Source: a bacterium
GTDB lineage: Bacteria > Patescibacteriota > Minisyncoccia > Phycocordibacterales > Phycocordibacteraceae
Reading direction: 5' to 3'
Length of the DNA stretch: 10,592 nt
Assembly: GCA_021813835.1 (NCBI GenBank)
Contig: JAKAJJ010000015.1
Coordinates: 1 to 10,592 of the forward strand
The notes beneath the pieces were generated by a model. The model had not been told where the DNA came from. It worked only from the letters and a program-made list of their open reading frames with translations, and ran no database searches. The position numbers and the translations under genes were made by a program. Shown piece by piece: positions 1 through 5,163 of the stretch (its first letter is position 1; every line of letters starts with the position of its first letter).

Positions 1-1
1 G

Positions 2-124
2 CTCCTCTGGTACAACACGAGGCGGCCCCACGAATCGCTGGGCATGGTGTCGCCTCTGCGCTATATTGTGTCGACATTAACCGTCGGGGAGTGCCAAAAG
101 TACTGGACTCGTACAGCGTCTTGA
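2..124 (+). CDS. C-terminal end of an insertion-sequence transposase (integrase-core type), cut by the window edge
   Basis: The frame starting at base 2 reads 40 codons to a TGA stop at 122-124. It contains the motif WYNTRRPHESLG followed by SPLRYI, the typical tail of DDE transposases with an rve/integrase core (IS3/IS481-like): an aromatic-Tyr-Asn block, then RPH, then a Leu-Gly turn and a (T/S)P-x-x-(Y/F) segment. After this comes a short tail ending KYWTRTAS. The catalytic DDE residues would lie upstream, outside the window, so it cannot be said whether the element is intact. The IS right end should lie shortly after the stop; without the left end its terminal repeat cannot be identified. 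Family recognition rests on the motif only; IS3 versus IS481 is not decided. Confidence 0.72.
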   Translation, partial: LLWYNTRRPHESLGMVSPLRYIVSTLTVGECQKYWTRTAS

Positions 125-149
125 CGACTTGACAATTTCGTCCTATACC
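121..149 (+). promoter_or_regulatory. Candidate promoter P1 for the kinase-like gene, overlapping the transposase stop codon
   Basis: TTGACG at 121-126 and TATACC at 144-149 are separated by 17 bp, five of six and four of six consensus matches. Transcription would start near 156, about 40 nt before the GTG at 198. Because the -35 overlaps the transposase stop, this promoter probably lies in the IS end, so the IS may drive its neighbour. The perfect 5-bp inverted repeat CCGTC/GACGG (148-152/157-161) lies at the predicted start. Confidence 0.38.
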
Positions 150-209
150 GTCGTCAGACGGAACATCCACATAAACCTATGAAAAGCGAGGTGCAAAGTG
201 ATAGCTGCA

Positions 210-238
210 TTGAAGGAGGCGGTACTGCCTTGTATAAT
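210..238 (+). promoter_or_regulatory. Candidate promoter P2 giving a leaderless transcript of the kinase-like gene
   Basis: TTGAAG at 210-215 and a perfect TATAAT at 233-238 are spaced 17 bp apart. The predicted start point, about 7 nt after the -10, falls on or beside the ATG at 246. This promoter would therefore make a leaderless mRNA starting at that ATG, and it is the strongest argument for choosing 246 over the upstream GTG at 198. Confidence 0.6.
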
Positions 239-245
239 CGGGGTA

Positions 246-932
246 ATGGTACACAAACGTGAACGGCTCACGGCAAAGGAGCGGGCGGCCGGGGAAAACT
301 ATCTCGCTCAGCTCTCCGTTGTGAAGCGTACGACCGGAAAGCCCGCCATCGTGGCGATGCTCGGCCTCGTCGGTTCGGGCAAGAGCACGGTCGCGCGGGA
401 GCTCGCGCGTCTCATCGGCGGAACGATCGTGGAGGGCGACGCCATCCGCATTGAGCTGCGCAAGCAGGACGAGAAGTACGACCGCGCACGCGCCATCGCC
501 GAAGACGTCGCGCTCGAGGTCGTGGGAAATGGCGGCAACGCCGTTCTCGACAGCGATTTCGTGGATGACAAGAAGCGCGCGAGCATTCGCGGGAAAGCGC
601 GCGTTGCGGGCGTCCGGCTCGTTTTCATCCGCACGGTATGCGATCTTGACGTGATGGTTGGCCGCGCCCTCACCGCTTCCTATAAAAACAACATGGACGA
701 CTTCTTCGGCGGCGCGTCTTCCAAGTGGAAAGGGAGCGAACAGTCGAAGGGCGCGGCGGTCAAGGTCCGCGAGATGTGGCGGCGCGCGCCCCGGCACTAC
801 CGCTGGGTCAACGAGGTCGGCGGGAAGTGGATACTGAAAAAGTTCCCATTCACCATCTTCGCCACCATCGACACGACCGACGACGAAAAATGGAAGCACG
901 ACGTCGGAAAGTGTGCGAAGAAACTGGCGTGA
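246..932 (+). CDS. P-loop kinase-like ATP-binding protein (AAA_33 / zeta-toxin-like fold), substrate unknown
   Basis: A 228-residue soluble protein. The Walker A motif GLVGSGKST is at residues 40-48 (Lys46) after a hydrophobic strand, followed by an EGDAIRIEL segment and a VLDSDFVDD strand ending in acidic residues. This is the order seen in small P-loop kinases that phosphorylate nucleosides, antibiotics or sugars (AAA_33 group). No substrate motif is recognisable and no antitoxin gene is visible, so a toxin role is not supported. The C-terminal half is rich in Lys, Arg and Trp, possibly a nucleic-acid or acidic-ligand surface (inference). The start is chosen at ATG 246 because a perfect -10 ends 7 nt upstream. 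An in-frame GTG at 198 with a GAGG 6 nt before it would add 16 residues and fits promoter P1. The gene sits alone between an IS end and a terminator. Confidence 0.8.
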   Translation: MVHKRERLTAKERAAGENYLAQLSVVKRTTGKPAIVAMLGLVGSGKSTVARELARLIGGTIVEGDAIRIELRKQDEKYDRARAIAEDVALEVVGNGGNAVLDSDFVDDKKRASIRGKARVAGVRLVFIRTVCDLDVMVGRALTASYKNNMDDFFGGASSKWKGSEQSKGAAVKVREMWRRAPRHYRWVNEVGGKWILKKFPFTIFATIDTTDDEKWKHDVGKCAKKLA

Positions 933-951
933 GCGAACTTCCGCCGCACTC

Positions 952-984
952 AAAGCCCCCGCGATACCATCAACGGGGCTTTTC
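952..984 (+). terminator. Rho-independent terminator of the kinase-like gene
   Basis: A perfect 8-bp stem, AAAGCCCC (952-959) with GGGGCTTT (975-982), closes a 15-nt loop and runs into TTTTCTCTTTGTTT. It lies 20 nt after the stop codon. Read from the other strand it has the same stem but few T residues, so it is at best a weak terminator for the convergent tRNA. Confidence 0.75.
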
Positions 985-1050
985 TCTTTGTTTACTGAAC
1001 GTCAGCGTGCGTCATCCTGCGTGGGTCTGTCCGATACTAAATACTACGAG

Positions 1051-1141
1051 CGGAGAGGGAGGGATTCGAACCCTCGATACGGCTATTACCCCGTATAGCG
1101 GATTAGCAATCCGCCGCTTTCAGCCGCTCAGCCACCTCTCC
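1051..1141 (-). tRNA. trnS(gct): tRNA-Ser, anticodon GCU (reads AGC/AGU)
   Basis: The minus strand gives a complete 91-nt class II tRNA. The acceptor stem GGAGAGG (1141-1135) pairs with CCTCTCC (1058-1052), with discriminator G at 1051. The D arm starts GCTGAGCGGCTG. The anticodon stem GCGGA/TCCGC holds the loop TTGCTAA, giving anticodon GCT. A long variable arm contains an ATACGG/CCGTAT stem, and the T arm is GAGGG-TTCGAAT-CCCTC. The long variable arm and the G discriminator are serine identity features. The 3' CCA is not encoded, because the next minus-strand bases are CTC, so it must be added by CCA-adding enzyme. No convincing upstream promoter was found. Confidence 0.97.
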
Positions 1142-1198
1142 GTTACGGGCACCTTATCAAATTTAGTGCGCGAGGGCGAGCGGGAAGCAATGCCGCGC

Positions 1199-1228
1199 AA
1201 GAAGAAAAGCGAGGCGCAAACCTCGCTT
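1199..1228 (-). terminator. Rho-independent terminator of the unknown minus-strand gene
   Basis: On the minus strand a perfect 8-bp stem AAGCGAGG/CCTCGCTT (1228-1221 with 1214-1207) with a 6-nt loop runs directly into TTTTCTTCTT. It lies about 20 nt after the stop codon at 1249-1251. The stretch from here to the tRNA (1142-1198) shows nothing else I can support; the whole 933-1248 gap between genes holds only two terminators and the tRNA. Confidence 0.8.
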
Positions 1229-1248
1229 CTCATAAGTGCGGGCGCCTT

Positions 1249-1782
1249 TCAGGCGGCCGCCGACTGGACGGCTTCGAACGGCGCGTCGAAGAGCCGCTGT
1301 TTGCCGCACCCGTCCGCGAGCAGTTTCCAGACCTGGAGCCGTCCTTCCTCCACGTGCGCCGAGAGGAAGCGGGAGAACCACTGGTCATCCCATTCTCGCC
1401 ACGTCTCGCGCGCCATGCCGTCGGGGTCTTCCATAACGACGAGGTCATCCCTCCAGCCGAGGACGCAGAGCGGAACGGCCTCCTTCCACGGGGATCCGGG
1501 CGGCAGGCACAGGACGGCGACACCCCGGGTCGGCCGCAGACGCATATCTTCCCGCCGCATCGGGATGTCGAGCAGCAGAGCGGGGAACTTCGCGCGCATC
1601 GCGGGAACGGCGAAACGCGAGCCAAACACATTCGTGCCGAAGTCCTCCTCGCGGAAGAGGTAGGTACGCGGATCGGCGGCCGCGAGCCAGCTGTTCTCCA
1701 CGCCGTTGCCCGTGTGCTTTTCGAAATCCCCGCCGACAAGCAGACAACCGGTGTCGGGGCGAACGTTTTTCGTGTCGTTCAT
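1249..1782 (-). CDS. Unrecognised 177-residue soluble protein
   Basis: I do not recognise this protein. It starts at ATG 1782 (MNDTKNVRPDTG), 4 nt after a full AAGGAGG; the same frame extends 23 codons further upstream, but that part would be translated from the 5' UTR and is rich in Arg and Ser. It has no signal peptide and no membrane segment. It is rich in aromatic and charged residues, with WREWDDQWF near residues 130-140 and a central RREDMRLRPTRG. The phrases FGTNVFGSRFAVPAMRAKFPALLLDIP and VPLCVLGWRDDLVVMEDPDG (split here only as residue landmarks) alternate buried strands with polar turns, suggesting a compact alpha/beta domain. It lies 75 bp downstream of comF on the same strand, with its own possible promoter and a terminator, so it may be transcribed alone. 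Codon use looks like the neighbours. Existence is well supported; function is unknown. Confidence 0.72.
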   Translation of the reverse strand: MNDTKNVRPDTGCLLVGGDFEKHTGNGVENSWLAAADPRTYLFREEDFGTNVFGSRFAVPAMRAKFPALLLDIPMRREDMRLRPTRGVAVLCLPPGSPWKEAVPLCVLGWRDDLVVMEDPDGMARETWREWDDQWFSRFLSAHVEEGRLQVWKLLADGCGKQRLFDAPFEAVQSAAA

Positions 1783-1786
1783 AACG

Positions 1787-1793
1787 CCTCCTT
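1787..1793 (-). promoter_or_regulatory. Strong Shine-Dalgarno that fixes the start of the unknown gene
   Basis: AAGGAGG on the minus strand ends 4 nt before ATG 1782. It is the only textbook ribosome binding site before a gene in the window, and it rules in this ATG over the longer open frame. Confidence 0.75.
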
Positions 1794-1822
1794 TTCGGTT
1801 GACGAGGGTGCTCCTGTAGCGG

Positions 1823-1851
1823 AACCTAGCACTCGGCTCCCTCGCGCGCAA
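1823..1851 (-). promoter_or_regulatory. Possible extended -10 promoter for the unknown minus-strand gene
   Basis: On the minus strand, TTGCGC (1851-1846), a 17-bp spacer and TAGGTT (1828-1823), preceded by TGC, make an extended -10 pattern. The start point would be near 1816, leaving a 5' UTR of about 34 nt that contains the Shine-Dalgarno. The -10 hexamer is weak (three of six), so this is tentative. It overlaps the comF stop region. Confidence 0.33.
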
Positions 1852-1857
1852 TCGCCC

Positions 1858-2469
1858 CTAGTGCGCAAGCGCGACCGGGGTGACGTATGCGGCGCCCGCT
1901 TCCGCAAGGGCGCCCGCGGCCGCGCGGATCGTCGCGCCGGTGGTGAGGACGTCGTCGAGGAGGATGTACGTATGCGCCGCACCGGGCATACGCGCGCCGC
2001 ACGCGAAGGCGCCGCGTACGTTCTCTTCCCGCGCGCCGCGCTCGAGGGCGACCTGCGACGCGGTCTCGCGCGTGCGCGCGAGGAGTTCCGCGTCGACGGG
2101 GATGCCGAGTATTTCCGCCGCGCGCCGCGCCACTTCCTCGACCTGGTTGTAGCCGCGCTCCCGCCGCCGCGCGCGGCCGAGCGGCACGGGGACGAGGACG
2201 GCCGCGCTCGGGTCAAAGAGGTCGGCGTCGCGCAGGTATTCGGCAAGCGCCTCGGCCAGGAGCGCGAACGCCGCGGCGCTTCCGTGGTATTTCGCCTCGT
2301 GGATGGCGGCGCGCACCCGCACGTCGGCGAAAGGGAGGAGCGCGATCGCTTCCGGGTGCGCCGCGCGGACGGGAACGGGCGCGAGGAGCGCGAGGAACGC
2401 GTCGCGGGAGACGCCGCGCACAACGGCTTCGTCACTGCGGGGAGGGAAGAGGAAGTCGAGCAGCGCCAT
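1858..2469 (-). CDS. comF: ComF family phosphoribosyltransferase-like protein, without the N-terminal zinc ribbon
   Basis: A 203-residue protein with the ComF C-terminal fold. VLVPVPLGRARRRERGYNQ at residues 91-109 is the conserved ComF block, RETASQVALERGAREENVRGAF at about 134-155 is the linker motif, and ILLDDVLTTGAT at 169-180 is the PRPP-binding loop with two Asp and a TTGAT turn. In naturally competent bacteria ComF acts in the cytoplasm in DNA uptake, which fits its place against the pilus genes; its reaction is not defined. Full-length ComF proteins carry a double CxxC zinc ribbon at the N-terminus. Here the first 60 residues follow the FPPR start but have no cysteine there. It diverges from pilM with only 17 bp between start codons. 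A purine phosphoribosyltransferase is less likely given the block order. Confidence 0.9.
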   Translation of the reverse strand: MALLDFLFPPRSDEAVVRGVSRDAFLALLAPVPVRAAHPEAIALLPFADVRVRAAIHEAKYHGSAAAFALLAEALAEYLRDADLFDPSAAVLVPVPLGRARRRERGYNQVEEVARRAAEILGIPVDAELLARTRETASQVALERGAREENVRGAFACGARMPGAAHTYILLDDVLTTGATIRAAAGALAEAGAAYVTPVALAH

Positions 2470-2471
2470 CG

Positions 2472-2480
2472 TGGTACTAT
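2472..2480 (+). promoter_or_regulatory. Extended -10 element for pilM, implying a leaderless mRNA
   Basis: TGG followed by TACTAT (2475-2480) forms an extended -10. Only 6 nt separate it from the pilM ATG at 2487, so transcription should begin on or next to the start codon. No Shine-Dalgarno is present. The upstream half of the promoter lies inside comF, where no good -35 is seen, as expected for an extended -10 promoter. Confidence 0.5.
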
Positions 2481-2486
2481 TCTCTC

Positions 2487-3557
2487 ATGTCGTTCCTCGA
2501 TTTCCTGTTCGGCAAAAAAGAGAAGAGCGTGCTCGGCGTCGACATCGGCTCGTCGTCCCTGAAAGTCGTCCAGCTGCGCAAGGAGAAGGGCCAGGCGGTG
2601 CTCGAAACCTACGGCGAGCTCGCGCTCGGCCCCTACGGCGGCGCGGAAGTCGGCCAGGCGACGAATCTCTCTCCCGAGCAAATCGCCGAAACCCTGCGGG
2701 ACCTCCTGCGGGAGGCGAAGGTCACGACGAAGGATTGCGGCGTCTCCATCCCGTTCGCGCGCTCTCTGCTCACGCTCGTCGAGCTGCCGTACCGCAAGGA
2801 TCCGAGCGAACAGAGAACCGTCGTCGAGCTCGAGGCGCGCAAGTTCATCCCCGTACCGGTGTCCGAAGTCCAACTCGACTGGTTCGTCGTGCCGGAGCGG
2901 GACCCGTCGCAGAGCGCCGAAAAGCGCGGCAAGGTCGGCGTGCTCCTCGTCGCCGTCCACAACGACGAGCTCAAGTTCCTCCAGGGCATCGTCGCGGGCG
3001 CCGGGCTCGCCTCGAGCTTCTATGAGATCGAGATCTTCAGCACCCTGCGCGCGGTCGTCGAGGAGCCGGTGAAGCCCGTCATGGTTCTCGACGTCGGCGC
3101 GGCGTCGACGAAGATGTACGTCGTCGAGCACGGCGTCGTGATGGTGTCGCACGCGATGAGCGCCGGCAGCCAGGACATCACGCGCGCCATCGCCGCGTCG
3201 CAGAACTTGCCGATCGCCCGCGCCGAAGAGCTGAAGAAGAAGGAAGGGCTCGAAGCCGGCGCGAACGATTCGCCCGAGCTCGTGTTCTCGCGCATCTTCT
3301 CCGAAGCGCGCCGCGTCCTCACGCAGTACGAGACGGCGCACCGGAAACCGGTCGCGGCCATCGTGCTCACCGGCGGCGGCGGCGTCACCAAAGAGCTCGG
3401 CACCTACGCGAAGAACCTCTTCTCCATCGACGTGCGCGTCGCCGATCCCTTCGCGAAGACCGAGGCGCCGGCGTTCATGCGCCCCGTCCTGCAGGAAATC
3501 GGCCCCGAGTTCGCCGTCGCCGTCGGCCTCGCGCTCCGCAAGCTCGAGGAGCGCTGA
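2487..3557 (+). CDS. pilM: Type IV pilus assembly protein PilM (actin-like ATPase)
   Basis: A 356-residue protein with the actin/FtsA-like fold of PilM. It forms a cytoplasmic ring under the inner membrane and binds the N-terminal tail of PilN. The phosphate-1 motif VLGVDIGSSSLKVV starts at about residue 15, the phosphate-2 strand MVLDVGAASTKMYV at 199-212, and the adenosine motif LTGGGGVTKEL at 294-304. A C-terminal EFAVAVGLALRKLEER is typical for the family, and length is normal. The N-terminus MSFLDFLFGKKEKS is the usual short hydrophobic lead-in. It heads the plus-strand pilus cluster. It is followed by 86 bp containing two hairpins and a fresh -10 before pilN, so pilM may be partly uncoupled from the rest. 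Confidence 0.95.
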   Translation: MSFLDFLFGKKEKSVLGVDIGSSSLKVVQLRKEKGQAVLETYGELALGPYGGAEVGQATNLSPEQIAETLRDLLREAKVTTKDCGVSIPFARSLLTLVELPYRKDPSEQRTVVELEARKFIPVPVSEVQLDWFVVPERDPSQSAEKRGKVGVLLVAVHNDELKFLQGIVAGAGLASSFYEIEIFSTLRAVVEEPVKPVMVLDVGAASTKMYVVEHGVVMVSHAMSAGSQDITRAIAASQNLPIARAEELKKKEGLEAGANDSPELVFSRIFSEARRVLTQYETAHRKPVAAIVLTGGGGVTKELGTYAKNLFSIDVRVADPFAKTEAPAFMRPVLQEIGPEFAVAVGLALRKLEER

Positions 3558-3592
3558 CGCCGCGCCGCGCGGCGTTCGTTTGTCCACAAACG
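3557..3592 (+). other. Two consecutive hairpins after pilM
   Basis: ACGCCGCG (3557-3564) pairs with CGCGGCGT (3568-3575) over a 3-nt loop. CGTTTGT (3577-3583) then pairs with ACAAACG (3586-3592) over 2 nt, or with a 4-nt loop if one pair opens. Both stems are perfect, but no T tract follows, so this is not a standard intrinsic terminator. It may be an mRNA 3'-end stabiliser or a partial attenuator between pilM and pilN. Confidence 0.4.
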
Positions 3593-3628
3593 GAACCGGC
3601 GCATAGTCCGGCGTCCTTTCATGCGGGG

Positions 3629-3634
3629 TATACT
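3629..3634 (+). promoter_or_regulatory. -10-like hexamer directly before pilN
   Basis: TATACT, five of six matches to consensus, ends 9 nt before the pilN ATG at 3644 in an otherwise very GC-rich gap. The start point would fall about 0-3 nt before the ATG. No convincing -35 is visible at 17-18 bp. A weak GGAAG (3635-3639) lies 4 nt before the ATG and is an alternative ribosome-binding signal if transcription comes from pilM. Confidence 0.45.
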
Positions 3635-3643
3635 GGAAGCGAA

Positions 3644-4291
3644 ATGGCGCTCCCTCCCGCGATACCGACCTCGTTCGTCCCGCATCCGGCATCGGCCGGA
3701 GGGCGCCGATTCCGTTCCGATTTCAGCGGGGCGTTCGGTTTTTTCGCGTACGGCGTGCTCGGCCTCGCGCTTCTCCTCGCGCTCGGCGTGTTCGCGTACG
3801 GCCGCATCCTCGCCGCCGAGCAGTCGGCCAAAGACGCGGCGCTCGCGAAAGCGGAAGCGGCCATCGACTCCGCGACGGTCGAGAGTTTCGTGCGCCTGCG
3901 CGACCGCCTGAATTCGAGCGCACAATTGCTCGCGAACCATCCCGCCTTCTCGAATTTCTTCTCCGCGCTCGAGACCCTGCTGCCCGCGACCGTGCGCTTC
4001 ACGGCGCTCCATCTCACGCTCGCCGACGACGGCACCGCCACGCTCCAGGGCGCGGGCGCCGCAAAAAGCTTCAATGCGCTCGCGGCGCTCTCCACGGCGC
4101 TCTCCGCGGACGGGCGCATCAAGGACGCCATCTTCTCGGGCATCGTCGTGAACGCGAAGGACAATTCCGTCTCGTTCGTGCTCGCGGCGACGCTCGATCC
4201 GAAGCTGATCGCCTTCGCGCCGCCTGAAGCCGCGGCGCCCTCCGCTTCGATGACGCCCGCCGCCGCGGCGTCCTCCACTCCCTCTCCATGA
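3644..4291 (+). CDS. pilN: PilN-like type IV pilus inner-membrane alignment protein
   Basis: A 215-residue bitopic protein. A 30-residue cytoplasmic N-terminus (with IPTSFVPH near residue 7) is followed by one transmembrane helix at about 31-52, an alanine- and charge-rich coiled coil at about 56-95, and a small alpha/beta domain with LETLLPATVRFTALHLTL and NALAALSTALSADG. A low-complexity Ala/Pro/Ser tail covers the last 25 residues. This is the PilN layout: the N-terminus docks on PilM and the periplasm-facing domain pairs with PilO. The classical INLLP tail motif is not present; IPTSFVPH sits in its place (inference). It overlaps pilO by 4 bp through ATGA, indicating translational coupling. 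Assignment rests on topology and position more than on strong motifs. Confidence 0.8.
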   Translation: MALPPAIPTSFVPHPASAGGRRFRSDFSGAFGFFAYGVLGLALLLALGVFAYGRILAAEQSAKDAALAKAEAAIDSATVESFVRLRDRLNSSAQLLANHPAFSNFFSALETLLPATVRFTALHLTLADDGTATLQGAGAAKSFNALAALSTALSADGRIKDAIFSGIVVNAKDNSVSFVLAATLDPKLIAFAPPEAAAPSASMTPAAAASSTPSP

Positions 4292-4842
4292 ACAGCCGCA
4301 TCCTTCCCGCGCTCGCCCTCCTCGTCGCCGTCGGCATCTTCTTCGCCTACGTCGGCCCGACATGGAACGGTCCCATCGCCGCGGCGCAGGCGGCGATCGC
4401 GAGCGACGACCAGGCGCTCGCGGCGGCGAACACGTACACGGCGCAGCAGAACCAGCTCCTCTCCGAGCGCAACGCCATCGACCAGGCGGACCTCGCGCGG
4501 CTCGCGAACTTCCTGCCCGATTCGGTCGACAACGTCGGGCTCATCCTCGACCTGAACGCGCTCGCGGCGCGTTCCGGGCTCTCGCTCACCCACGTCGACG
4601 TGACGCCGGAGTCGGCCGCGAGCGGGAATGCGTCGGCCGGCGCGGGCGCCGCCGGCGCGGATCCCGTCGGTTCGGTCGACCTCTCGCTCTCGGCCGCCGG
4701 CACCTACGCGTCGCTCAAGAATTTCCTCGCGGGCGTGGAACGGAGCGAACGCCTGCTCGACGTCCGGGACCTCATCGTGAAGGGTTCCGACACCGGCGTC
4801 TACACCTATCAGATGAAACTGCGCCTCTACTGGCTGCGCTAA
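4288..4842 (+). CDS. pilO: PilO-like type IV pilus inner-membrane protein
   Basis: A 184-residue protein with a very short cytoplasmic start, one transmembrane helix at about 5-22, a coiled coil at about 25-65 that includes LLSERNAIDQADLARLANFLPDSVDN, and a C-terminal ferredoxin-like domain with LNALAARSGLSLTHVDV and ASLKNFLAGVERSERLLDVRDLIV. The last two phrases are characteristic of PilO/GspM-like domains. A Gly/Ala/Ser-rich loop near 110-130 is probably disordered. PilO pairs with PilN to connect the cytoplasmic ring with the envelope. Its ATG lies inside the pilN stop overlap and no Shine-Dalgarno is needed if translation is coupled. The next gene starts 10 bp after its TAA. Confidence 0.83.
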   Translation: MNSRILPALALLVAVGIFFAYVGPTWNGPIAAAQAAIASDDQALAAANTYTAQQNQLLSERNAIDQADLARLANFLPDSVDNVGLILDLNALAARSGLSLTHVDVTPESAASGNASAGAGAAGADPVGSVDLSLSAAGTYASLKNFLAGVERSERLLDVRDLIVKGSDTGVYTYQMKLRLYWLR

Positions 4843-4852
4843 CGCCTTTCGT

Positions 4853-5161
4853 ATGAAACTTTCTTCGAACACGACCCTCATCATCCTCGTCACTCTCCTC
4901 GCCGCCGCCGGCGCCTACTGGTATTTCTTCACGGGGAGCGGGAACGCGCCGGCGCTCACGGCGACGGGCGCGGCGGAGAACCCGGCGCAGACGCAATTCC
5001 AAACGCTCGTGAGCGAACTCCAGCCGATCACCTTCGCGACGGGCATCTTTTCCGATCCGCGGTTCACGGCGCTCGTCGACCTGACGACGCCCGTCGCTCC
5101 GGAGCCGGCCGGCCGCCCCGATCCCTTCGCTCCCGTTCCCGGCGTGACGGCGGCCCAATAA
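4853..5161 (+). CDS. Small membrane-anchored protein in the PilP position of the pilus cluster
   Basis: A 102-residue protein with an N-terminal membrane helix at about residues 7-26 (LIILVTLLAAAGAYWYFF) and a short extracytoplasmic part. Its C-terminus holds FSDPRFTALVDLTTPVAPEP, then GRPDPFAPVPG. A (G)R-x-DPF motif is also found in PilP and GspC-type proteins, where it lies in the linker between the membrane anchor and the folded domain. Here the chain ends right after it, so the beta-domain that meets the secretin PilQ is absent. That fits a cell without a pilus secretin (inference). There is no lipobox, so it is anchored by the helix. It is tightly linked to pilO (10 bp). It might equally be an unrelated small pilus accessory protein. 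Confidence 0.75.
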   Translation: MKLSSNTTLIILVTLLAAAGAYWYFFTGSGNAPALTATGAAENPAQTQFQTLVSELQPITFATGIFSDPRFTALVDLTTPVAPEPAGRPDPFAPVPGVTAAQ

Positions 5162-5163
5162 AT

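Noticed and set aside
212..218. AAGGAGG as a ribosome binding site
   Set aside because: No start codon in the kinase frame lies within 5-12 nt; the next in-frame ATG is 28 nt away. It overlaps the -35 of P2 and is probably coincidental.
179..262. A 27-codon open frame (MKSEVQSDSC...) upstream of and overlapping the kinase-like gene
   Set aside because: It has no ribosome binding site and lies across promoter P2; a regulatory upstream ORF is possible but unsupported.
198..932. Zeta-toxin / toxin-antitoxin reading of the P-loop kinase
   Set aside because: The Walker A motif is shared with many small kinases, and no antitoxin-like partner gene lies beside it.
913..1098. A short plus-strand open frame ending GRDSNPRYGYYPV
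   Set aside because: This peptide is the well-known false translation of the opposite strand of a class II tRNA; it overlaps tRNA-Ser and the terminator.
1354..2562. A 402-codon plus-strand open frame opposite the unknown gene and comF
   Set aside because: It is antisense to comF, whose PRPP loop is unmistakable, and to a gene with a Shine-Dalgarno and terminator; its product is a low-complexity Arg-rich chain.
1779..3692. A 637-codon open frame on the minus strand, and similar long frames opposite pilB (5216-7087), pilT (7389-8549) and pilC (8398-9513)
   Set aside because: They lie antisense to genes with intact motifs. In GC-rich DNA the complementary frame has few stops; their translations are Arg/Asp/Glu/Gly-rich with no domain.
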